Positions 25,656 to 33,055 of a stretch of DNA of 35,743 nt are shown here, in pieces. The stretch comes from Desulfobacterales bacterium (GTDB lineage: Bacteria > Desulfobacterota > Desulfobacteria > Desulfobacterales > UBA11574). The stretch covers positions 1-35,743 of the forward strand of contig JAUVTO010000003.1 of the NCBI GenBank assembly GCA_030601485.1, read 5' to 3'. Numbering within the stretch: position 1 is the first letter of the stretch; each line of letters starts with the position of its first letter. The translations under genes were made by a program, and so were the position numbers. Below the pieces are notes generated by a model. That model had not been told where the DNA came from. It did no database searches and was given only the letters and a program-made list of their open reading frames with translations.

Positions 25656-26651
25656 TCAAACAGTACCTATTATTATTCCCGAATCATTGGGTGAGTCAAA
25701 AAAAATGCGTCGGATTTTCCTGACCCCGGCATCAGAAAGCATGTCTCGGATCTGCTTTTCAGAATAGGATTGTCCTGACGGCGTTACCAAGAGCATATTC
25801 AGGGAAAACAGAGCCGGGAAAAGAGGGCCGTCCATACTGTCGTTTAAAATAAAATCGTGGATCAGGATCATGCCTCCAGGTTCCAGAGCAGAAACAGCCT
25901 TTCCGATAATTTTACAGCAGTCCTCGGGGCCTTCACCGTGGAGAATATGAGACAACCAGGCAACGTCATAGATCCCTTCAATCTCTTCTTCTAAGTAATC
26001 CACATTCTTGAAATCGATCCGGTCTTGCAAATTAAATTTAGCAATAGTTTTTTCGGCAAAGGGACGAGTGGTGGGCATGTCATAAACAGTTGCTTTGAGC
26101 CGGGGATTGTTCATACAAAAATGGATGGCATAAGTCCCGGGGCCACCACCCAGATCGAGTAAACGCCGCCGACCGGAAAGATCTATTTTAGTCACCAGCA
26201 CCGGAGCGAGATTCATCGCTAAATTGAACATACCCATAAGAAAATTTTCTCGTTGCTCTTCATCCGTATGAGTTACTCTATGCCTTACCGAACGGCCGGA
26301 TTGAACCGCCACATTCAGTCGGCTCCAGGACTCTATCAAATTGTGATGGTGAAGAATGATGTGCCCCATATATCGGGAAGAGTCCTTGCAAAGAAAAGTT
26401 AAACTCAACGGTGTATTGGAATAAATATCTTCTGTTTTCACCAGAAGGTCCATGGCAGAAAGGGCATTGAGAAGCATTTTAACGCCTCTTTTGTCGCCGT
26501 CGAGTGTGTCGGCCACATCTTCTCCCTTAAGATGATCCTTGCCTATGATTGTAAAAACATCGAGCTTAACTCCTGCATGAAGCGTACAAGTTTCCCAATA
26601 ACTGCCTGATAATTCTAATATCTTTTCCGGATTCAGTTCTTCTAAGGTCAT
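25656..26651 (-). CDS. SAM-dependent O-methyltransferase-like protein
   Basis: A 331-residue class I methyltransferase of the plant-type/ASMT-like group: an N-terminal dimerisation winged helix (about 10-90) and a Rossmann domain with motif I DLGGGPG at 166-172, a later acidic TVYDMP motif, and WLSHILHGEGPEDC where the family carries its catalytic His region. Substrates of this family are hydroxylated aromatics and polyketides in secondary metabolism, or quinone precursors. It is the first gene of the run leading into the DUF362 and polyferredoxin genes. The substrate is not predictable here. Confidence 0.85.
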   Translation of the reverse strand: MTLEELNPEKILELSGSYWETCTLHAGVKLDVFTIIGKDHLKGEDVADTLDGDKRGVKMLLNALSAMDLLVKTEDIYSNTPLSLTFLCKDSSRYMGHIILHHHNLIESWSRLNVAVQSGRSVRHRVTHTDEEQRENFLMGMFNLAMNLAPVLVTKIDLSGRRRLLDLGGGPGTYAIHFCMNNPRLKATVYDMPTTRPFAEKTIAKFNLQDRIDFKNVDYLEEEIEGIYDVAWLSHILHGEGPEDCCKIIGKAVSALEPGGMILIHDFILNDSMDGPLFPALFSLNMLLVTPSGQSYSEKQIRDMLSDAGVRKIRRIFFDSPNDSGIIIGTV

Positions 26652-26722
26652 AATATTTTATCTTTTCTGTGATATTGAAGATATGATCTATGTTAATCCT
26701 AACAAAGTTATAATAATTTTTC

Positions 26723-26816
26723 AACCGGTATCACCTAACCCGCCGTCGTTCTTCACTTTTGTATCATTTGAACGTTACAAAACAAGGAGCCAAACAAGCA
26801 TTTGGGTGATCCGGTT
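26723..26816. repeat. inverted repeat in the divergent promoter region
   Basis: AACCGGTATCACC (26723-26735) and GGTGATCCGGTT (26805-26816) are inverted copies differing by one inserted base, separated by about 70 nt. They lie between the methyltransferase gene and the plus-strand small gene and could be paired operator sites or a hairpin. GGTATCA and TGATACC also recur in this stretch. Confidence 0.5.
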
Positions 26817-26947
26817 TTTAAGCGGGTCAATATCTGATACCATTTTTTAAATTTTTTAAAAATTTCTAAGAAAAACACTTTACATTTTTCATTCATGATT
26901 TATTGTCAAAAATCGCCATATTCAAAACCCGTATTTCAGGAGATACC

Positions 26948-27247
26948 ATGACGAACCAAATGAAAATTCCGGACGATTTGCAATGGGCTTTTCAGCGCTT
27001 GATTGATCACCTTCCCGACCCACTGAAAGATGATGACCACACAAAACAAGTTATTTTAACTTACTTAAAATTTGAGGATGAAAAATTGGCTCGACATCGT
27101 ATTGAGATCATCAAAACACATTTTCGCGAAAAAACTGTTAAAGAATCATCTGAAATCCAGACGTTGTTGGATCTTCACACTGACGGGAGTGATATGTCCG
27201 AATCCGATCTGTCTGAAGGTGATAGCTCAGAATTCCCAACTGATTAA
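26948..27247 (+). CDS. small protein of unknown function with acidic tail
   Basis: A 99-residue protein. The start at 26948 is chosen because AGGAG lies 7 nt upstream of the ATG; an in-frame TTG at 26903 has no ribosome binding site. Residues 1-75 are predicted mainly helical (ELQ-type pattern around DLQWAFQRLIDHLPDPLKDDDHTKQVILTYLKFEDEKLARHRIEII). The C-terminus is Ser/Asp/Glu-rich with a repeated SDMSESDLSEGDSSE character. No family was recognised. Confidence 0.72.
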   Translation: MTNQMKIPDDLQWAFQRLIDHLPDPLKDDDHTKQVILTYLKFEDEKLARHRIEIIKTHFREKTVKESSEIQTLLDLHTDGSDMSESDLSEGDSSEFPTD

Positions 27248-27313
27248 CTCAATCGATTGATTTTATAGAATTCTTGTGCAGTTGACGCTCTGCAGGTACT
27301 GCTGGGCACCTAA

Positions 27314-27547
27314 ACAGGTAAAGGCAACCTTATTCTCAAAGATTACGGAAAAAACGCATATATAATACTCAACCGCTCGCACAAAAAGGCCTTCCGGTTT
27401 TCCCGCAAAAAACAGTATCGATATGGCGGTGAACTCGGAGAAGAATTCAGCCGGCTTGATGATGCCATTTCGTCAAATACGGCAAGCCAGAAGGAAAAAT
27501 GGCGCCACAAGATGCTCAAAGCAAAAGATCTTCTTTCAAAACCATAA
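27314..27547 (+). pseudogene. startless reading frame, probable gene remnant
   Basis: An open frame of 77 codons follows an in-frame TAA at 27311 and ends in TAA at 27545, directly before a strong hairpin. Its product looks like a real protein (DYGKNAYIILNRSHKKAFRFSRKKQYRYGGE ... KWRHKMLKAKDLLSKP, rich in Lys and Arg and with even composition), but it has no ATG, GTG or TTG start before the last 12 codons, and the upstream frame has TAG and TAA. It may be a frameshifted gene or the 3' end of a decayed one. Alternative: a chance open frame. Confidence 0.4.
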
Positions 27548-27579
27548 AAAAAGGGCAACACCGTAACTGTGTTGCCCTT
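27547..27579 (-). terminator. rho-independent terminator of the HesB-like gene
   Basis: A perfect 11-bp stem (AAGGGCAACAC with GTGTTGCCCTT, 27551-27561 and 27569-27579) with a 7-nt loop. On the minus strand it is followed by a run of seven T residues. It could also work weakly in the other direction for the frame ending at 27547. Confidence 0.9.
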
Positions 27580-27602
27580 GGTTAAAAACGGAATCTGTAT
27601 GA

Positions 27603-27917
27603 TTAACAACAGGAACTTGTTTTTGTTCCGCAGCTTGAACATCCTGATTCGAAAGCTATGCCGCAGTCTAATTTAAAACCCATTCCGGAGAAATCTATCT
27701 TAATCGGATTTGTTTTTTCCATAAACTCTTTATCGACAATATATTTGAAACCGTCAATGTCAAAAACGTGGTCTGTATCTTTAGGCTCATCCAGAGCCAT
27801 AGCGAGCGACGGACCGCCTCATCCTCCCGCATTTAAAAAGATCCGTATCGGTGAAACTTCTTTGCCTTTGAAATACTCGGCAATCTGTTCTGTTGCTGAT
27901 TTGGTAACTTCAACCAT
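27603..27917 (-). CDS. HesB/IscA-like selenoprotein (in-frame UGA read as selenocysteine)
   Basis: The real gene starts at ATG 27917 (AGGAG 9 nt upstream) and runs 104 residues to TAA at 27603, through one in-frame TGA at 27819-27821. The N-terminal part MVEVTKSATEQIAEYFKGK, then PIRIFLNAGG, is followed by U33 and GGPSLAMALDE, then a C-terminal IKIDFSGMGFKLDCGIAFESGCSSCG. This is the A-type/HesB fold, where the first conserved metal-ligand Cys lies in a GGCxG context; here UGA occupies exactly that codon. A hairpin 20 nt downstream fits a bacterial SECIS. HesB-like selenoproteins have been described in Sec surveys of bacteria. The extra C-terminal Cys (about six) are unusual. Starting only at the Met after the UGA (27800) would lose the domain's first 39 residues. 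Confidence 0.9.
27784..27821 (-). promoter_or_regulatory. candidate SECIS element with the Sec UGA codon
   Basis: The UGA is at 27819-27821. Twenty nt downstream (27794-27798) GGCTC begins a 5-bp stem with GAGCC (27784-27788) and a UGGAU apical loop, with G at the second loop position. This spacing and loop agree with what is known of bacterial SECIS elements bound by SelB. The stem is short, so folding support is moderate. Confidence 0.65.
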
Positions 27918-28070
27918 AATAATCTCCTTTTGAAAAAAATATACCCACCTTATTTAAATAAGCATGAAATTCACCATAACATAGTTCCGGCATTAAGTTT
28001 TGTCAATGGAAGGTACCAAAAACTCATAACTCAGGCCTAAAACACAATAAATTCAACTTTGTATAAACTG

Positions 28071-28565
28071 TCATAGGTCATAAAGTGTTTCATCCCTTAA
28101 CGGCTCTTTACGTTTTGTTTTGATGCTTTTTCCCTTTTTCGCCTGTAGAGAAAACGGGTCTTCCTCTTCCAGAATATCACCCAATTCAGCCTCTACCTGT
28201 CCAGGATCTTCACCTTTTTCCATCCTTCTCAACGCTTCATCCATACCGTCACCGAGTTTAAGGCCCGTCATATCAGAAAGTTTGCGCATAAGATTGGCAG
28301 CCTGCTTGGGATCGTTCTCATTCATTTTATCAGCTTCACCCGCTATCATCTGCATGGCCTGTTCCATTCTGCTGCTGTCAAATGGCAGGTCATCCATATC
28401 GCCGTCTTCCTTTGCTCGTCCGGTAAATGCCACCACAGAAATCTGTCTGGTAAGTGTCCTTATTTTACATTTCGGACACTTGGGCTTTTTGGTCGTATTA
28501 ATGGTTTTGGAAAAAAAATTAAAAAGAGTATTACAGTCCCTGCAATAAAATTCGTAGATCGGCAT
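28071..28565 (-). CDS. FmdB-family zinc ribbon protein
   Basis: A 164-residue protein. The N-terminus MPIYEFYCRDCNTLFNFF ... KPKCPKCK is the FmdB-type zinc ribbon with two CxxC pairs (C8/C11 and C31/C34 region). The rest is a long charged helical region with DPKQAANLMRKLSDMTGLKLGDGMDEALRRMEKGEDPGQVEAELGDILEE, longer than a simple FmdB protein. The FmdB family has been linked to regulation of formamidase or amidases but its function in this lineage is unknown. It lies 88 nt after glnS upstream regions and is its own unit. Confidence 0.85.
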   Translation of the reverse strand: MPIYEFYCRDCNTLFNFFSKTINTTKKPKCPKCKIRTLTRQISVVAFTGRAKEDGDMDDLPFDSSRMEQAMQMIAGEADKMNENDPKQAANLMRKLSDMTGLKLGDGMDEALRRMEKGEDPGQVEAELGDILEEEDPFSLQAKKGKSIKTKRKEPLRDETLYDL

Positions 28566-28654
28566 GTGTTACACCTCTTTTGATATCACGTTAGCTTTTT
28601 GAAAATTTTATAGACCGCTCGTTTGTATCCGGCTTTTTTCAAAGAACTAAACGG

Positions 28655-30373
28655 TTACCTCTTTTTTTGCTTTTTCTGCTGTGCTTTCTGTATTCTGGCC
28701 CATGTATCCCGTAACGTTACCGTACGGTTGAATACCAGGGCTTGGTCCGAAGAATCCACGGAATCCACGCAGAAATAACCGAGTCTCTCAAACTGGTACC
28801 TGCTACCCGGCGCCGCACCGGAGAGACTGGGTTCGACAAAAAAAGGACGTATCTCCAGAGAATTCGGATTTAAATATGTTTTAAAATTAACATCCTTTTC
28901 CTCATCCGGATTTTCTTTTATAAAGAGATGATCGTAAAGGCGCGTTTCGGCTTTGATCGCGTGGGCCGTAGAAACCCAATGTAAGGTCGCTTTGACCTTC
29001 CGTCCATCCGGGGATGATCCGCCGCGTGTATCCGGATCATAGGTGCAATGCAGTTCGACCACCTGGCCGGTTTTTTCATCCTTAACAACTCTCACACATC
29101 TAATATAATACGCATATCGCAATCGCACCTCACGCCCGGGCGCCAAACGGAAAAACTTTTTCGGCGGGTCCTCTAAAAAGTCGTCCTGTTCGATGTAAAT
29201 CACGCACGAAAAAGGAATCTTGCGTGTGCCCATAGACGGATCTTCAGGGTTGTTCAAGGCTTCCAATTCTTCAACTTTATTTTCGGGATAGTTGTCTATG
29301 ACCACCTTGAGTGGACGCAACACACCCATTACGCGCTGTGCCCGTTTATTCAAATCTTCTCTGATGCTGTATTCGAGCAATGCAATATCAACAATACTGT
29401 CCCGTCGGGCGACTCCGATTCGGTGACAAAAATTGCGGATCGATTCCGATGTATAGCCGCGTCTCCTCAGACCGCTTATGGTCGGCATTCGAGGATCGTC
29501 CCATCCTGAGACATTCCCCACGTCTACCAATTCCACAAGTTTGCGCTTACTTAATACCGTATAGCTGAGATTGAGACGTGCAAACTCGATTTGCTGGGGA
29601 TGGCAATCCACGTTCAGTTGGTCCAGTATCCAGTCGTAGAGTTGGCGATTAATTTCAAATTCAAGGGTGCAAAGAGAATGGGTAATTCCTTCGATGGAAT
29701 CCGAAAGGCAATGGGCAAAGTCGTACATCGGATAAATGCACCACTTGTCACCTGTCCTGTGATGGGGTATCCGTCGAATACGATAAAGCGTGGGATCACG
29801 CATCAGCACATTCGGCGATGCCATATCAATCTTGGCTCGGAGGACGTGGGAACCGTCCTCAAATTCTCCGGCCCGCATACGCTCGAACAGGTCCTGGTTT
29901 TCTCTCACCGAGCGGGTTCGACAGGGACTTTCCTTTCCCGGTGTTGTCAGGGTGCCTCGGCTCTCCCTGATCTCATCAGCGCTCAAACTGCACACATAAG
30001 CCTTGCCGGCTTTGATCAACTGAACGGCATATTGATAAAGCTGTTCAAAGTAATCCGATGCATAGAACAGCCGGTCATTCCAATCGAATCCAAGCCATCG
30101 GACGTCTTCTATTATGGATTCAACATATTCAATATCCTCTTTTCCGGGATTGGTATCATCGAATCGCAAATTGCAAATACCCCCTTTATTTTCTGTGGCA
30201 ATACCGAAGTTAAGACAAATGGATTTGGCATGTCCGATATGCAGATATCCGTTCGGCTCCGGGGGAAAGCGGGTGACAACCCGGCCGTTATTTTTGTTGT
30301 CTTTTAAATCCTGCGCGACAATGTTCCGGATAAAATTAGAAGCCGGAGTGAATTCGGTTTTTGTCATATTCAA
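28655..30373 (-). CDS. glnS: glutamine--tRNA ligase
   Basis: Class I synthetase charging tRNA-Gln directly. The 572-residue protein has the HIGH motif H45-I-G-H48 in PPEPNGYLHIGHAKS, and the KMSKS equivalent VLSKRK after WDDPRMPTISGLRRRGY region order. The C-terminal anticodon-binding beta-barrels (about 345-560) are complete (e.g. RLGYFCVDSVDSS). It lies downstream of gltX with a nested palindromic element between them. Its presence means Gln-tRNA is made directly in this organism. Confidence 0.96.
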   Translation of the reverse strand: MNMTKTEFTPASNFIRNIVAQDLKDNKNNGRVVTRFPPEPNGYLHIGHAKSICLNFGIATENKGGICNLRFDDTNPGKEDIEYVESIIEDVRWLGFDWNDRLFYASDYFEQLYQYAVQLIKAGKAYVCSLSADEIRESRGTLTTPGKESPCRTRSVRENQDLFERMRAGEFEDGSHVLRAKIDMASPNVLMRDPTLYRIRRIPHHRTGDKWCIYPMYDFAHCLSDSIEGITHSLCTLEFEINRQLYDWILDQLNVDCHPQQIEFARLNLSYTVLSKRKLVELVDVGNVSGWDDPRMPTISGLRRRGYTSESIRNFCHRIGVARRDSIVDIALLEYSIREDLNKRAQRVMGVLRPLKVVIDNYPENKVEELEALNNPEDPSMGTRKIPFSCVIYIEQDDFLEDPPKKFFRLAPGREVRLRYAYYIRCVRVVKDEKTGQVVELHCTYDPDTRGGSSPDGRKVKATLHWVSTAHAIKAETRLYDHLFIKENPDEEKDVNFKTYLNPNSLEIRPFFVEPSLSGAAPGSRYQFERLGYFCVDSVDSSDQALVFNRTVTLRDTWARIQKAQQKKQKKR

Positions 30374-30396
30374 AACTCCATTCTTTAGCTATATTT

Positions 30397-30573
30397 ATGA
30401 GTCTGTTGATTAATGAGGATTTTCGTTCAAGATCAAGCCTCCGGCCCGTAGGTCCTACGCCCCGGAGGGGCATGCGAAAAAAATAACCACAGGCATATAT
30501 TTGATATTCCGAGGATTATTTTTTGAGCACAACGCAGAGATTGTGCGAAAAGACCATTAATCAACAGACTCAT
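30397..30573. repeat. 177-bp nested palindromic element between gltX and glnS
   Basis: A perfect 19-bp inverted repeat forms the ends (ATGAGTCTGTTGATTAATG at 30397-30415 and its complement at 30555-30573), extended imperfectly inward by TTTTCG/CGAAAA. Inside are two more hairpins: CCTCCGG..CGTAGG with CCTACG..CCGGAGG (30439-30470 region) and GCACAA/TTGTGC (30527-30546 region). The outer right arm ends one base before the gltX stop codon. No open frame lies inside. It looks like a small non-autonomous element or a folded RNA; its end sequences differ from those of the 21250 element. Confidence 0.8.
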
Positions 30574-32061
30574 TTATGGTTTATCGAAAAGCGCCGGCGC
30601 CTTGCGCAGCCGATCCACAACACGACGCTGTCCTATGGTAATCAAAATATCAAATATCCCAGGGCCGGCAAGCTGGCCGGTAACAACGGTTCGAACACCG
30701 TTGATCAATACCCCGGGTTTGATTTTTAGCTCCTCAGCCATCTCACGAATTGCGTCCTCGGTTTCTGTGGCTGTAAAGCTTTCCAAAGCACCCAACCGAT
30801 CCGCCAGCTTCGGAAACCATTTTTTGAGATCCGGATGCTTGAGAATATTCTTTTTCACCGCCCTGGATTCAATGGGAAACTCGTCGGAAAAATAGGCCCT
30901 CCCACGGGAAACAAAATCGGTTGTAACATGAAAACGGCTGCGAATCAGTCCAATGGTATCCAGATACCAGCGGCGTTTTGTGCCCTCATACTCAGGATTC
31001 CAGATCCCCGCTTTTTCCAGTTCGGCTGTAACATAAGGCTCGATCTCTTCAACCGGCAGGGTCCTCAGATAATGGGCGTTGATACTTATCGCCTTGGGAT
31101 CGGTAAAATATTTTGGATCATTCGTTCTTACATCGAAGATGGAATTGGCACGATTGATTCCCTGAAGAGAAAATGCTTGAATTAATTCCTCCTTGGTAAA
31201 AATTTCTCTGGATTCGGGCGTGGCCCATCCTAATAGGACCAGAAAGTTTACAAATGCCCACGGTAAAAATCCGTGCTCTTTGTAAAAGCGGACGGCAACC
31301 AGTTCGCCATGCTTTCGTTTTGAGATCTTGGCTTTTTTAGGATCCAGGGTGAGTGACATATGCGCAAATTTCGGCACCGGCGCTCCCAGCGCCTGATAAA
31401 TTAAAATCTGCCGGTGTGTATTTGACAGCCCGTCCTGACCGCGAATTACATGGGTAATCCGGTCACGGATATCATCCACCGTATTTGACAACAGATAAAG
31501 GGGCTGACCATTGGAACGGACAATAACAAAGTCTTCAATGTCTTTGTATTTATGATCGATTCTTCCGTAGACGACGTCTTCAAAAGAGACGGAACCTTTA
31601 CCGTTGGGCACTTTCATGCGAAGGGTGTAAGGAATGCCTTGCTCTTCCTTTATGTAAATTTCAATCCTTGTCAATCGCCGACAGGTGCCGTCATACTTTA
31701 AATCTTTTTTCTGCTTCAATGCCGTCTCTCTTTTGCGGTCGAGTTCCTCTTTCGTACAGAAACACTTGTAGGCATGCCCCGACTCCAGCAGTCTGCGTGC
31801 GGCAGCCAGGTGTTCATTAATAAACTGTGACTGGAAATAGGGGCCCTCATCCCAAATTATCCCCAGCCATTTCAAACTTTCAATAATTCCTTGTATAGAT
31901 TCTTCAGTTGACCGTTCCGCATCCGTATCCTCGATTCTAAGGATAAATTTGCCCCCGGTTTTTTGAGCAAATAGCCAGTTAAAAATCGCTGTGCGGGCGC
32001 CGCCGATATGAAGGTAACCGGTGGGGCTGGGGGCAAAGCGTACAATTACTTCTTGTTTCAT
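30574..32061 (-). CDS. gltX: glutamate--tRNA ligase
   Basis: Class I synthetase charging tRNA-Glu. The 495-residue protein has the HIGH motif H18-I-G-G in PSPTGYLHIGGARTA and the KMSKS motif in KKAKISKRKHGELVAVRFY. A cysteine group (YKCFCTKEELDRKRE ... GTCRRL) resembles the zinc-binding segment of GluRS. The C-terminal anticodon-binding helical domain is present. Transcribed ahead of glnS. Confidence 0.96.
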   Translation of the reverse strand: MKQEVIVRFAPSPTGYLHIGGARTAIFNWLFAQKTGGKFILRIEDTDAERSTEESIQGIIESLKWLGIIWDEGPYFQSQFINEHLAAARRLLESGHAYKCFCTKEELDRKRETALKQKKDLKYDGTCRRLTRIEIYIKEEQGIPYTLRMKVPNGKGSVSFEDVVYGRIDHKYKDIEDFVIVRSNGQPLYLLSNTVDDIRDRITHVIRGQDGLSNTHRQILIYQALGAPVPKFAHMSLTLDPKKAKISKRKHGELVAVRFYKEHGFLPWAFVNFLVLLGWATPESREIFTKEELIQAFSLQGINRANSIFDVRTNDPKYFTDPKAISINAHYLRTLPVEEIEPYVTAELEKAGIWNPEYEGTKRRWYLDTIGLIRSRFHVTTDFVSRGRAYFSDEFPIESRAVKKNILKHPDLKKWFPKLADRLGALESFTATETEDAIREMAEELKIKPGVLINGVRTVVTGQLAGPGIFDILITIGQRRVVDRLRKAPALFDKP

Positions 32062-32420
32062 ATGCAGTTATCCTTTTGTAAGCATTCACGGTTCAGATTT
32101 TTGAAGTGAACCTACAATCTCTGAACCTTTGAACCCTGAACGGTGAAATTAATGTTAAACAACTGTAACTTGAAAATTTTTAAAGCTGCTGGTTTTACAA
32201 TTATTTCCTACAGCATAACCTTCTTTAAGTAGAATTAATCTGATAAATTTGCTATATGTAATTCTCTACACTGTAAAACTGAGAACGTCCATAAAATTTT
32301 TAGCTTTTAAGAAAAAATCCTTCAGGGTTTCGATCAGAAAAAATAACCGGCTTCTCTCGGTTTTGGATAGTCGAAATCGTGGGATTAAACGACTCAACAT
32401 TTATCATAAAAGGGTATCAC
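32062..32420. other. intergenic region with TTCA-type repeats
   Basis: About 360 nt with no credible gene. Near 32085-32147 the sequence holds four degenerate copies of a GGTTCA/TGAACC-like hexamer, and TTCACGGTTCAG (32085-32096) pairs with CTGAACGGTGAA (32136-32147) with one mismatch. The remainder is A/T-rich and must hold the promoters for gltX (minus) and the small plus-strand gene; neither was clear enough to call. Confidence 0.5.
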
Positions 32421-32615
32421 ATGAGCAATCAAATAGAATGTATGTGTATGCAATGTGGCATATCGATCTATCTTCCCGAAGATTCCGTTATCATGGATGA
32501 TTCGTCCGACGCTGATTCCAAGCTTTTGGACATCCTATTGGTATGCGAGCAATGTGGGGGTCAACTGAGGCTGGTGGGAAAAAGCAGGGATGAGCCTTTT
32601 TACCGGCTCAGGTAA
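32421..32615 (+). CDS. small two-CxxC protein, possible zinc ribbon
   Basis: A 64-residue protein starting at ATG 32421 (preceded by a weak AAAGGG). It has CMCMQC near the N-terminus and CEQCGGQ later, the usual two halves of a treble-clef or zinc-ribbon site, with an acidic stretch DDSSDADSK between. An upstream in-frame ATG at 32379 has no ribosome binding site. No family recognised. It ends 17 nt from the convergent YkgJ-like gene. Confidence 0.6.
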   Translation: MSNQIECMCMQCGISIYLPEDSVIMDDSSDADSKLLDILLVCEQCGGQLRLVGKSRDEPFYRLR

Positions 32616-32631
32616 TGGGTATGCTACCGGG

Positions 32632-32976
32632 TTAGAAAAAATGAGTGCGGTACAAGTGGAAGATTTCCGCTTCTTCATCTTCATGCAGAAGCCTGAGCGG
32701 CTCAACTTTCATTTTGCATCGATAATTGGGGGATGTTCCGTACAGGCGACAGATCAACGGCCGGACAGGATAGATAGAACAACCGGTTTCATTTAAATAT
32801 GGACAGGTGTTTCCATGAGCCTTGCCCGGTTTCATTGAGTTTTTTCTAAGGAACGCTTTAACCCGTTCATCCTCAACTTTAGTTCTGGAGGGCACGCCAA
32901 AGTTTTGGCAGCATTCATGGCAGCCGTCGGTACATTGAAAGTCCGGAATCAGATTGTAAATATCTTCAATATCCAT
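32632..32976 (-). CDS. YkgJ-family cysteine cluster protein
   Basis: A 114-residue protein with the YkgJ pattern CTDGCHECCQNFG (CxxxCxxCC), a later CPYLNETGCSIYPVRPLICRLYG (the family's C..L...G.C.IY..RP..CR signature) and a further Cys (NYRCKM). These proteins probably bind a metal or Fe-S centre; the reaction is unknown. It is transcribed divergently from the WbqC gene with 79 nt between. Confidence 0.9.
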   Translation of the reverse strand: MDIEDIYNLIPDFQCTDGCHECCQNFGVPSRTKVEDERVKAFLRKNSMKPGKAHGNTCPYLNETGCSIYPVRPLICRLYGTSPNYRCKMKVEPLRLLHEDEEAEIFHLYRTHFF

Positions 32977-33055
32977 TAATTTCCTCGTGTTTTTGAAAAA
33001 GGTATCGAATTTTTGATTATATGGGCCATAATATTGAAAAAAGTCAACTGAAAAA

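Noticed and set aside
27343..27642. 99-codon minus-strand frame crossing the terminator and the end of the HesB-like gene
   Set aside because: It runs through a perfect terminator hairpin and overlaps a real gene; no homology is visible.
29591..30307. Long open frame (238 codons) on the plus strand within glnS
   Set aside because: It is a shadow of glnS in another frame; the product lacks family features.
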